Of a stretch of 14,729 nt of DNA, positions 1 to 7,207 are shown piece by piece (within the stretch, counting starts at the first letter, position 1; the number at the start of each line of letters is the position of its first letter). The position numbers and the translations under genes were made by a program. The stretch lies in contig JAISMW010000085.1 of NCBI GenBank assembly GCA_031276545.1, positions 1-14,729 of the forward strand, given 5' to 3'. Source of the stretch: Tannerellaceae bacterium. Its GTDB lineage: Bacteria > Bacteroidota > Bacteroidia > Bacteroidales > Tannerellaceae. The notes beneath the pieces are model-generated. The model was not told the origin of the DNA. It searched no databases and saw nothing but the letters and a program-made list of their open reading frames with translations.

Positions 1-529
1 CGACATGTTTCAGCGCACTTTTTGCTTCATCTAATGTTATTTCATCTTTATGATAACCGAATATCTCCAGTATTTGTAATCCGTATTTACTCCATTCTTC
101 CCAATTTTTCAAATGATTAGCTATCCAATGTCTGTTATTTTGGTCTAAATCAAGTATTCCTCTTTCTTCCGGATCATTTTCAATCGATTTGTGGTGAGCA
201 ACAATCATATCTATCAATATATGCCATTCCTCTTTTGGGAAAACAGGCAAAAAAGCCAATGACGAAAGTTCGTGGCGATGAATGTAACTTTCTTCTCTTT
301 TTTCAGATAAAGACTTGGTATTGATATCACTGATTTTATTCTGAAAATGATTGTGCGCTTTCCCTAAATCGTGCAATATCGCACCCTTACAAGCAATTTC
401 AATATTAAATGAAAAATCAAAATAAGCGGCAAAAACTTTTATTGCTTGAACTACTTGTTGTGTATGTGCAAGCAAAGTGATATTGCCATAATTGACACTT
501 TTTGCTAATATTTGTTCAAGTGTTTTCAT
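1..529 (-). CDS. cas3: CRISPR-associated Cas3, N-terminal HD nuclease part (3' end beyond window)
   Basis: I translated this partial gene from the minus strand: 176 residues starting MKTLEQILAK and running off the left edge. The family is the single-strand DNA nuclease/helicase recruited by Cascade to degrade DNA in type I CRISPR interference. Visible HD-domain motifs are an early histidine (AHT, H22), the HD doublet in ILHDLGK (H53-D54), a HRHE stretch (H85, H87) and the AHH motif (H112-H113), in the order expected for a Cas3 HD domain. The helicase part would lie outside the window, so a separate Cas3'' nuclease cannot be excluded. The start codon at 529 shares its A with the stop of the upstream cas5 (TAATG), which suggests translational coupling and fixes the start. 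The metal-binding residues look intact, so the nuclease part is probably functional. Confidence 0.85.
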   Translation of the reverse strand, partial: MKTLEQILAKSVNYGNITLLAHTQQVVQAIKVFAAYFDFSFNIEIACKGAILHDLGKAHNHFQNKISDINTKSLSEKREESYIHRHELSSLAFLPVFPKEEWHILIDMIVAHHKSIENDPEERGILDLDQNNRHWIANHLKNWEEWSKYGLQILEIFGYHKDEITLDEAKSALKHV

Positions 530-1098
530 TACAAATTACGAATCGGATTACCATAAACAATAAGTTCTCCAACCATTTCCGAACAGTTGTCAAAGCGATT
601 ATAGCCAACTTTGAAACTGTTTTCCGAAGAAAATAATAACTCAAAACCATCTATTTTCTCGAAATCTTCTTTTCCCATTTGTATTAATTCTTCAGGGAAT
701 ATCAGATCTTCATTTCTACAGAGACAAATTGCCTGAGTAAATGCCCTTTGCGCATCTGTTTCACTGTGAAATGCCAAATAGAGATTTGGATGAAGCAAAA
801 CACCTCTGTTTATAATTCCCATATTAGTTTTATATATACCTTTTTCACAATTTGCCACAAACCCTCCCTTAGACCAAGTTCTCTCCTGTTGAGAGTCAAT
901 GCCACAATAATTCAATCGATAGCGAACAATTTTTGATATTTTTCCCTTATCAGACAATAACTCTGGAAATAACTTTTTTTCAATGCCCTCAACAATAGAA
1001 GGCGTAAGAAACTGCTGGCTGTAAGTTTCCGAATCTCTTACCGCCGTCCATGGTTTTATAAAACCAAATGTGCCTGAATATTTTACGATGTAGTACAT
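529..1098 (-). CDS. cas5: Cas5-family Cascade subunit (small)
   Basis: The product is a 189-residue protein starting MYYIVKYSGTFGF. The frame is open to 1215, but that would overlap cas6 by about 100 bp; the ATG at 1098 lies 17 bp after the cas6 stop and directly precedes a RAMP-like first strand. I call Cas5 because the N-terminal block (GTFGFIKPW, AVRDSETYSQ, TPSIVEGIEKKLF) follows the Cas5 pattern of a Gly-hydrophobic strand, a F-x-x-P stretch, an aromatic-rich segment and a TPS-x-x-x-G-I helix. A later segment (QAICLCRNE) resembles the conserved CxGCRE-type region of Cas5c/d. In Cascade, Cas5 caps the 5' handle of the crRNA. It is shorter than the roughly 220-250 residues I expect for the family. 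The position between cas6 and cas3 supports the call. Subtype cannot be assigned, because cas7 and cas8 are not in view. Confidence 0.7.
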   Translation of the reverse strand: MYYIVKYSGTFGFIKPWTAVRDSETYSQQFLTPSIVEGIEKKLFPELLSDKGKISKIVRYRLNYCGIDSQQERTWSKGGFVANCEKGIYKTNMGIINRGVLLHPNLYLAFHSETDAQRAFTQAICLCRNEDLIFPEELIQMGKEDFEKIDGFELLFSSENSFKVGYNRFDNCSEMVGELIVYGNPIRNL

Positions 1099-1115
1099 AA
1101 GTATCTGTATTTCCC

Positions 1116-1775
1116 TCAATATATCGCTCCAAATCCAATCCCTGTTGAATTTCCTACTCCCACATTCCAGGCAAACAGTTTGGTTTCCGGTTTTCCCTCG
1201 ATGATTACCGGGCATAAGTTTACTTTGTTTTTAATGCCCCGGTAGTCGATAATTTTTGTTCTTGCTCCGTTTACTGAAGTGTCAAATCTTATTTTCAGAC
1301 TCTCATCTTCCGGTAAACCGGCTATTTTCATTTTATGCAATAATGTTTTTTCCAGGAACGTTCCGGATTCAGGATCTTCAAAGGTGTAATGGGTGTTCTT
1401 TTCGCCTTCAAAACGCCGGACAAAAATGGGGCTTGCACATTGAAATATCGTCCGATTGCTGAAATCGGGATTCTCTGCAATAGTCAGGTCCACTACTTTC
1501 ATCCCAAAACACATTTCAGGATCTTTCATGATGGATTTTACAACTTGCCTTAAATGTTCCTCCTGGTGAAAACTCATGAAAATCTTTGCTCCATCAGGAT
1601 AATTCAAACCATTTTTATCCACTTCCGCATTCATTAGCCACGAGAAAGAATATAAGGCCGGATTTCCATGCATTTCATTTAGGCCAAACCATTTGTGAAG
1701 AACTCCAACCAACTTGGGCTGGTAATTGAAGGATACGAGTTCTTTGTTGTTACTTGTTTTTAAATGAATTCTCAT
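1116..1775 (-). CDS. cas6: Cas6 CRISPR RNA endoribonuclease
   Basis: This 219-residue protein is the first gene of the leftward cas operon. Cas6 cuts the CRISPR precursor transcript within each repeat and often stays bound to the 3' handle. The N-terminus MRIHLKTSNN, the LVGVLHKWFG segment and the ALYSFSW segment are typical of Bacteroidetes Cas6 proteins. The C-terminus ends in the glycine-rich RAMP loop GVGNSTGIGFGAIY (206-219). Candidate catalytic or binding residues are H27, H36 and Y42; I cannot say which is catalytic. The ATG at 1775 follows an AT-rich leader with no clear Shine-Dalgarno motif, normal for this phylum. The upstream gap 1776-1881 shows no repeat-spacer array and no confident promoter. 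The operon is visibly more AT-rich than the efflux genes and much more so than the helicase. Confidence 0.85.
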   Translation of the reverse strand: MRIHLKTSNNKELVSFNYQPKLVGVLHKWFGLNEMHGNPALYSFSWLMNAEVDKNGLNYPDGAKIFMSFHQEEHLRQVVKSIMKDPEMCFGMKVVDLTIAENPDFSNRTIFQCASPIFVRRFEGEKNTHYTFEDPESGTFLEKTLLHKMKIAGLPEDESLKIRFDTSVNGARTKIIDYRGIKNKVNLCPVIIEGKPETKLFAWNVGVGNSTGIGFGAIY

Positions 1776-1881
1776 TTGTTTTCTAATTTTAGAGAGATAA
1801 CTTATTTTTTCCGTAAACGTAATGTCCTTTTCATGATCAGTGTGTTTTAAGGCTAAATATGTGGTTCCGTTTTTCCGGCCG

Positions 1882-2580
1882 CTATATTACCAGCAGCTTG
1901 TATCCTTTTCCATGGACGTTTACTATGCCTACACGATTATCGCCTTTCAACAAACGGCGAAGCTTGGTGATATATACATCCATGCTTCGGGCATTGTAGC
2001 ATGAATTATTTTTCCACACTGTTTTCAGAACGTCTTCGCGCAAGACCAGCGAATTCATATTCTCACACATATATTTAAGCAATTCGGATTCCTTGGTGGT
2101 TATTTTGTTGCAAACATTGTCTATCGTCAGTGTCTGCTTCTTGGGTTCAAACAGATATTTCCCTATTTGATAAGTCGGCACATTCAGATTCCCGAATGTA
2201 TGAGAGCGTCTGATGATGGCAATGATACGCATTTGCAGCTCTTCCAGGATAAAAGGTTTGCGGATAAAATCATCCGCCCCCAGGACGTAAGCCTGTGTAA
2301 TGGTTTCAATAGTGGGGTTTGTGGCGAGGAAAATCAGCATAATATCGGGGTTGAATGATTTCATTCTTTTGATGAGAGCGAAATCTTCCTGAAGGGAAGA
2401 CACGTCAAGGCTGATTATACAAATTGAATATTTCCCTGTTGCAAAAGCTTCATAACTCTCTTCCGGATTGTTGTACATATCTGCGTAAAAATCGTTCATC
2501 CGCATAAACTCACAAAGCAGTTGTCCGATACTCTCATTCTTTTCAAAAAGAAGAATTTTAAAATGCTCTTTCGTTGCCAT
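1882..2580 (-). CDS. RprY-like OmpR/PhoB-family response regulator, orphan, atypical receiver
   Basis: The 232-residue protein has a receiver domain (about 7-124) and a winged-helix output domain (about 135-231). The output part (TTKESELLKYM 161-171, ARSMDVYITKLRRLL 197-211, VHGKGYKLL 222-230) closely resembles the Bacteroides RprY regulator, so it is probably a paralogue. The phospho-acceptor D59, T87 and K108 (in RKPF) are in place. The usual acidic pair after E13 is instead K14-N15, where the family normally has two aspartates that bind Mg2+. Phosphorylation may therefore be weak or absent, making it a candidate constitutive or otherwise gated regulator. No histidine kinase is in the window. 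The gene lies just downstream of the efflux operon on the same strand, separated by a hairpin, and I found no clear promoter of its own. Its targets are unknown; regulation of the efflux operon is only a guess from proximity. Confidence 0.85.
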   Translation of the reverse strand: MATKEHFKILLFEKNESIGQLLCEFMRMNDFYADMYNNPEESYEAFATGKYSICIISLDVSSLQEDFALIKRMKSFNPDIMLIFLATNPTIETITQAYVLGADDFIRKPFILEELQMRIIAIIRRSHTFGNLNVPTYQIGKYLFEPKKQTLTIDNVCNKITTKESELLKYMCENMNSLVLREDVLKTVWKNNSCYNARSMDVYITKLRRLLKGDNRVGIVNVHGKGYKLLVI

Positions 2581-2601
2581 AATACAATGTGTTAAAATAG
2601 C

Positions 2602-2640
2602 AAAGACGAGGGCTACACTAAAGTAGCCTCTTCGTCTTTT
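2602..2640 (-). terminator. Hairpin between efflux operon and response regulator (terminator/attenuator)
   Basis: The arms AAAGACGA plus GGCTAC (2602-2616) pair with GTAGCC plus TCGTCTTT (2623-2639), interrupted by a small internal bulge and closed by a loop of about six bases. Read leftward, the stem follows the last gene of the efflux operon (stop at 2676) by about 36 nt and is followed by GCTATTTTAA, a short U-rich tail. Read rightward it ends in TTTTATT. It probably terminates the efflux transcript, at least partly. The response regulator begins only about 20 nt after it, so read-through would feed that gene. Confidence 0.6.
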
Positions 2641-2675
2641 ATTGCTTAAATTATTAATTACTTCTCTTTTTATGA

Positions 2676-2969
2676 CTATATTAATTGTTCAACATTCCAT
2701 ACAAAGGCACGCAATCCCTGTGCCTCTGTTCGCAAATCCAGCTTATGCAATAAATCTAAAAAAACTGCAACCTTCTCATCTTCTACAACAGCAAAGATAG
2801 CAGAATTTTTTGTCGGCCAGGCATGAGTGCCGTAATGAGGTTCGCCTTTTTTGCTTCCGCGTCCCTGCACGTCTTCCCAATACGTATAGCCTCTGATACC
2901 GTTTCGATCCATAATAGTCAGAATTGCGTCATAATATGCCTGGTTGAATGATATAAATATTGCTTTCAT
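2676..2969 (-). CDS. PII-like small signalling protein linked to RND efflux
   Basis: This 97-residue protein is the last gene of the efflux operon, 14 bp after the RND stop. The PII similarity lies in the segment DVQGRGSKKGEPHYG (33-47), which follows the PII pattern V-x-G-x-G-x-x-x-G before the T-loop. It is followed by a hydrophobic strand (SAIFAVVEDEKVAVFLDLL), like the beta3-alpha2 part of PII. PII proteins are trimeric ferredoxin-like sensors that bind nucleotides and small metabolites. Short PII-like relatives encoded beside transporters are known, including the DUF3240 type next to heavy-metal RND pumps; whether this is that subfamily I cannot tell. There is no room for a long T-loop, and no conserved uridylylation tyrosine can be assigned. 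Operon position suggests modulation of the pump, which is inference. A general ferredoxin-like protein of unknown role is the alternative. Confidence 0.65.
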   Translation of the reverse strand: MKAIFISFNQAYYDAILTIMDRNGIRGYTYWEDVQGRGSKKGEPHYGTHAWPTKNSAIFAVVEDEKVAVFLDLLHKLDLRTEAQGLRAFVWNVEQLI

Positions 2970-2983
2970 ATTATTATAACTGA

Positions 2984-5900
2984 TTAGATTGTATTATAGT
3001 TCACCAAAACCCGATTTTTTTTAATTTTTTTTCTTTTTCGCTTTAATCCGTTGGCTGCAAATACGCAATAGATAACCGGGACAATGATTAAGGTAATCAG
3101 CGTAGAAATGGAAAGCCCCCAAGCCACCGTCATACCCATGGCATGCCACATTTCGGAACCTTCGCCTGTTCCCAATGCCAGCGGAAGCATCCCTAATACG
3201 GTGCTCAAACTGGTCATCAATACCGGTCGGAGACGGGATTTGCCGGCAGCCACGCAAGCTGTGATGATGCTCATCCCTCTTTCGCGGCAGAGTATGGTAT
3301 AATCTATCAGCACAATCCCGTTCTTCACCACTATACCTATCAGCATAATCAAACCGATGAGCGCCATGACGCCCAGCGGCGTTTGTGTGACGGACAAACC
3401 CAGTAAAACGCCCACAAAGGCAAACGGAATGGAGAACATGATGACAAACGGATCGACCAGCGATTCGAACTGTGCCGCCATCACAATAAAGACCAGGATA
3501 AGAATCAGCAGCATCAGCAAGCCCAGGTCGCCGAATGTCTCCTGCTGGTCCTGATAGGTACCGGCCAGTTGCCAGCTAATTTCCGGAGAGATTTCCATGC
3601 TCTTCATTTCGGCATTGGCGGCTTCCACGATGTCGCTTAATGCGGCGCCTTCCGCGGCGATGGCCGATACGGTAATTACGCGCTCACGGTTTTTGCGTTC
3701 GATGGTTGGCGGCGTCATACGTTCCACCACCTGTCCCACTTCGCGGATACGGACGCCCTGACCGGCGCTGTTATAGATTACGATGTTTTCGATATCTTCC
3801 AGCGACTGACGGAACTGAGGGGCATAACGCACACGGATGTTATACTCGTCGCCGTCTTCACGGTAGAGGGAGGCCACCGAACCGTTGATACGGTTGCGCA
3901 TATACATGGAGGCCGTCGTTACGTTCAAGCCGTTGATGGCAAGTTTCTCGCGGTCGAAATCAACTTGGTATTCGGGGATATAATCTTCGCGGCTGACCGT
4001 TACCTGGGATATGCCTTGATTGTTTCTCAGGCGCCGGGCTATTTCGTTGGCGATGGCATCCGTCTGCGAGAAATCAAAACCGTATATTTCCACGTCCACA
4101 GCGGTTTCGCCTCCCATCATATTGCCGCCTCCGGCCAGTACTTCAAACCGTTTGATTTCGGGATATTCTTCCAGGTCTTTGCGTATCAGTTCGCAGATCT
4201 CGGTCAGTCCTCTTTCGGAGCCGCTCATCTGCTTCCGTTCTCCCACGCTGTACAGGCTGATGTTGAACTCGATGATATGCGTGCCGCTATTGCTCATCTG
4301 CGCCCAGGTATTGTCGCTGTCTGCCTGTCCTTCCGTGTAGTTCGATATTTCTATTTCCGGATATTTTGTACGGAATTCGCTGTCTATCCTGTGCGCCAGT
4401 TCACGGGTAATATCCTGCCGCGTTCCGATAGGGAGTTCTATGTTGATGCCGATGCGTGCATTGTCCTGCGTAGGGAAAAATTCCGTCTTGATGGTAGGTA
4501 TCAGGAACAGACTGCCGATGAAGATAAGGGTTACACCGGCCATCACCGTCTTCCTGTGGCGGACAGCCCAGTCCACAAAATGCGAATAGCCCGTATCCAG
4601 CCCGTTCAGCGCTTTTTCTACGGGTGCAAAGAAAAAGGCGTACAGCCGGCCTTTTTTCGGATCCAGGCGAAGCATCTGCGAACAGAGCATGGGAGTGAGC
4701 GTCAGGGCGGAAATGAGCGATACTGTAATTACAATGGTTACAATCCAGCCCAGTTGTCTGAACATAATACCGGCAATTCCCGAAGTGACCATCGTAAAGG
4801 GCAGGAACACCGCCAGTATCGTAAGGGTGGAGGCCATCACGGCAAGCCCTACTTCATTCGTGGCGTGGATGGCGGCCTGCTTCGGCGTACTGCCGCGCTC
4901 GATATGCTTGGTGATATTTTCCAGCACCACGATCGCATCGTCCACCACCATACCGATGGCAATAGACAGCGAACTCATCGAAATTATATTCAGCGTATTC
5001 CCCGACGCCATCAGATAGGCAAACGAGGCGATCAGCGAAATAGGGATCGTCAGCACGATAATAAAGGTGGCGCGCCACCGACGGAGAAAGGCCAGTACAA
5101 CCAGCATCACGATAAGGAACGTGACGATAACCGTCTCGACCAGCGAATCGATCGTATTCACGATGTTTTCGGACGAATCCATGATGACGCCCAGCTTTAC
5201 GTCCGAAGGCAGGCCGGCCTGTATTTCGGGAAGCTTTTCGTGTACTTTTTCGGCTATCTCCACCGAGTTGGCGCCGGACTGTTTCTGGATGACAATCATG
5301 CCGCCGCGGATTCCGTTGTTGTACGTTTCCTGGGCACGTTCCTCCACATGATCCTGCACATAGGCCACATCACGGAGATACACCGTCTTGCGGTCGCGGC
5401 TTCCTACCACCAGGTCGAGCAACTGGTTGACGTCCGTAAACTCCCCCTGCACGCGCAGGGAGTACGTATTCGAGCCGATGTCTATTACGCCGCCCGGCGT
5501 ATTGCGGTTTTCCTGGGCGATGATAGCCGAGATGCTTTCGATGGTTTGCCCGTAGGCCTCCAGTTTGTACGGGTCGCAGTAGACCTGAAGCTCGCGCACG
5601 GGCGTACCTGCCACCGAGACGGCTCCCACGCCGTTGATGCGGGCCAGGGGGTTGGCCACCTTGTCGTCCAGAATCTTGTAGAGCGAATTGGTACTCTCTT
5701 CGGCCGTAACCGAAAGCATGATGATCGGGATGTCGTCGGTGCCGAATTTAAAGATGACGGGACTTGCCGCGTCTTCGGGCAGTACCGACTTCACCATCTC
5801 CAGCTTGTCGCGCACATCGTTGGTCGCCACGTCCGTATCCGAACCGTATTCAAATTCCAGCGTGATGATGGAAATATTCTCGCGCGACTGCGACGTGATG

Positions 5901-6136
5901 TTTTTCAGGTTGCTCACGCTGTTCAGTGTATTTTCCAGTGGCTTCGACACGTTCATCTCGATATCCGCCGCGCTGGTACCGGGATAGGCCGTCATCACCA
6001 TGATCATGTTCATGTCGATTTTAGGAAGCAAATCGATAGATAACCGGGTTAAGGAAAAAAGACCGACAATCACGACTGCCACAAAGATCAGCGCCGTCGT
6101 AACGGGCTTTTTTACCGCTGTTGAATATAAACTCAT
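2984..6136 (-). CDS. AcrB-type RND multidrug efflux transporter
   Basis: The 1050-residue protein has the full length usual for an RND inner membrane pump. It trimerises in the inner membrane and exports hydrophobic or amphiphilic compounds with proton influx. The N-terminus (MSLYSTAVKKPVTTALIF) forms TM1. A TM2-TM6 block sits around 330-485, a second TM block at the C-terminus, and a large periplasmic loop in each half. TM4 holds the proton-relay pair D399-D400 in GMVVDDAIVVLEN, the equivalents of AcrB D407/D408. The later LIGIVVKNGIVLIDY motif supplies the conserved lysine. The VDD rather than VDG form points to the drug (HAE) class and not the heavy-metal class; the actual substrates cannot be read. 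The C-terminus is unusually lysine-rich (KRKRKKIKKNR). It lies 15 bp downstream of the adaptor gene in one operon. Long open frames on the opposite strand are shadows. Confidence 0.95.
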   Translation of the reverse strand: MSLYSTAVKKPVTTALIFVAVVIVGLFSLTRLSIDLLPKIDMNMIMVMTAYPGTSAADIEMNVSKPLENTLNSVSNLKNITSQSRENISIITLEFEYGSDTDVATNDVRDKLEMVKSVLPEDAASPVIFKFGTDDIPIIMLSVTAEESTNSLYKILDDKVANPLARINGVGAVSVAGTPVRELQVYCDPYKLEAYGQTIESISAIIAQENRNTPGGVIDIGSNTYSLRVQGEFTDVNQLLDLVVGSRDRKTVYLRDVAYVQDHVEERAQETYNNGIRGGMIVIQKQSGANSVEIAEKVHEKLPEIQAGLPSDVKLGVIMDSSENIVNTIDSLVETVIVTFLIVMLVVLAFLRRWRATFIIVLTIPISLIASFAYLMASGNTLNIISMSSLSIAIGMVVDDAIVVLENITKHIERGSTPKQAAIHATNEVGLAVMASTLTILAVFLPFTMVTSGIAGIMFRQLGWIVTIVITVSLISALTLTPMLCSQMLRLDPKKGRLYAFFFAPVEKALNGLDTGYSHFVDWAVRHRKTVMAGVTLIFIGSLFLIPTIKTEFFPTQDNARIGINIELPIGTRQDITRELAHRIDSEFRTKYPEIEISNYTEGQADSDNTWAQMSNSGTHIIEFNISLYSVGERKQMSGSERGLTEICELIRKDLEEYPEIKRFEVLAGGGNMMGGETAVDVEIYGFDFSQTDAIANEIARRLRNNQGISQVTVSREDYIPEYQVDFDREKLAINGLNVTTASMYMRNRINGSVASLYREDGDEYNIRVRYAPQFRQSLEDIENIVIYNSAGQGVRIREVGQVVERMTPPTIERKNRERVITVSAIAAEGAALSDIVEAANAEMKSMEISPEISWQLAGTYQDQQETFGDLGLLMLLILILVFIVMAAQFESLVDPFVIMFSIPFAFVGVLLGLSVTQTPLGVMALIGLIMLIGIVVKNGIVLIDYTILCRERGMSIITACVAAGKSRLRPVLMTSLSTVLGMLPLALGTGEGSEMWHAMGMTVAWGLSISTLITLIIVPVIYCVFAANGLKRKRKKIKKNRVLVNYNTI

Positions 6137-6151
6137 AGATTACTGTTTTTC

Positions 6152-7183
6152 TTAATTTACTATCTCTACTTCCGCGCCGTTTGTCAGCCGGCTCTGACCG
6201 GACACCACCGCGCGGTCGCCATCTTCTATTCCGGAAAGAATCTCATACCGGTCTCCCAAACGGCGGCCAAGCGCTACTTTCCGATACGACACCGTACCGT
6301 CCGGCTGATATACATAAATGTAACGGTCGCCCGAACCGGTCTGCTTCACGATGGAAAGATCGGGAGCCACCACACGCTGCAGGGAGCCGAAGTTCATCGT
6401 GACCCGCGCAAACATCCCCGGACGAACCCGTTCGTCCTGATTCGCTATCCGCAGTTCCACGGGGAAGGTACGGGTTGACGGATCGATGGTCGGATAAATC
6501 AGGCTCACCCTACCTTTGAATACTTCGCTGCCGTACACATCCAGCCGGATGTCGGCATCCATGCCCTTCTTCACTTTGGTGAAATAGCTTTCCGACACAT
6601 TGATCATCAGCTTTACGGGGCGAATCTGTTCCACCACATACACCGGAAGAGCGCCGCTGTACATATCGCCGCTGTCGTAATTGCGCGCCGTCACCAGTCC
6701 GGATATAGGACTTAGCAGTTGATTGTTTTCCTGCAGATTCCGGTACGCTTCCTTCGATACCTCAAGGGCTGTTTTCTGCGCGTCCCACACCGATTTGGAG
6801 ACGCCTCCCACTTTGTACAGTTCGTCAATCCGCCGGAACTCCGTTTCCTGGTTGTCTATCTGAATCTTTGTCTGCCGCAGGCTGGTCGTATCCATCGTAG
6901 CCAGAAGCTGGCCGGAGGATACATGGTCGCCCACTTCCACGTGCAGCTTCCGGATACGTACCGGCGCCTGGGGAGCTATCTTGTTGGACACTCCGGCAAG
7001 CACCGTGGCCGTAAATTCGCCGAGCTGTTCCACATCCTGTATATGCACAGTTTCCAGTTTCACTTTCGGTTTCGTATTTGTTTCTTCGGCAGTTTCTCCG
7101 GTTTTTTGCGCTCCCTGGGCACACGACATCAGCAAAATAAGGGCAGTCACCGGAGCGAGTTTGAATACATTACTTGTTCTCAT
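6152..7183 (-). CDS. RND periplasmic adaptor (membrane fusion protein), lipoprotein
   Basis: This 343-residue HlyD-family adaptor joins the RND pump to the outer membrane factor. The N-terminus carries a lipoprotein signal peptide with lipobox LMSC, giving C21 as the lipidated cysteine, so it is anchored in a membrane facing the periplasm. The order of parts is: first half of the lipoyl/barrel-sandwich domain (about 69-97, with VEVGDHVSSGQLLA), a short helical hairpin (about 98-154), the second half-motif (LLSPISGLVTARN), a beta-barrel (YPTIDPSTRTFPVELR, RPGMFARV) and a membrane-proximal C-terminal domain. The hairpin is short, as in many Bacteroidetes RND adaptors. It sits 24 bp after the TolC-like gene and 15 bp before the pump, as a co-transcribed middle gene. 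The start at 7183 is chosen because it gives the complete signal peptide. Confidence 0.92.
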   Translation of the reverse strand: MRTSNVFKLAPVTALILLMSCAQGAQKTGETAEETNTKPKVKLETVHIQDVEQLGEFTATVLAGVSNKIAPQAPVRIRKLHVEVGDHVSSGQLLATMDTTSLRQTKIQIDNQETEFRRIDELYKVGGVSKSVWDAQKTALEVSKEAYRNLQENNQLLSPISGLVTARNYDSGDMYSGALPVYVVEQIRPVKLMINVSESYFTKVKKGMDADIRLDVYGSEVFKGRVSLIYPTIDPSTRTFPVELRIANQDERVRPGMFARVTMNFGSLQRVVAPDLSIVKQTGSGDRYIYVYQPDGTVSYRKVALGRRLGDRYEILSGIEDGDRAVVSGQSRLTNGAEVEIVN

Positions 7184-7207
7184 ATTGATCGTTGGGTATT
7201 ATAATTA

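Noticed and set aside
1099..1215. Longer start for cas5 at 1215
   Set aside because: It would overlap cas6 by about 100 bp, and the extra residues do not look like Cas5. The ATG at 1098 directly precedes the conserved N-terminal strand.
1813..1820. Possible -7 box (TACGTTTA on the minus strand) for the cas operon
   Set aside because: It has one mismatch to TAnnTTTG and no TTTG at the right distance upstream, so it is too weak to call.
3965..6043. 692-residue plus-strand open frame opposite the RND pump
   Set aside because: It is antisense to a clear RND transporter, has low-complexity H/R/G-rich composition and no recognisable domain.
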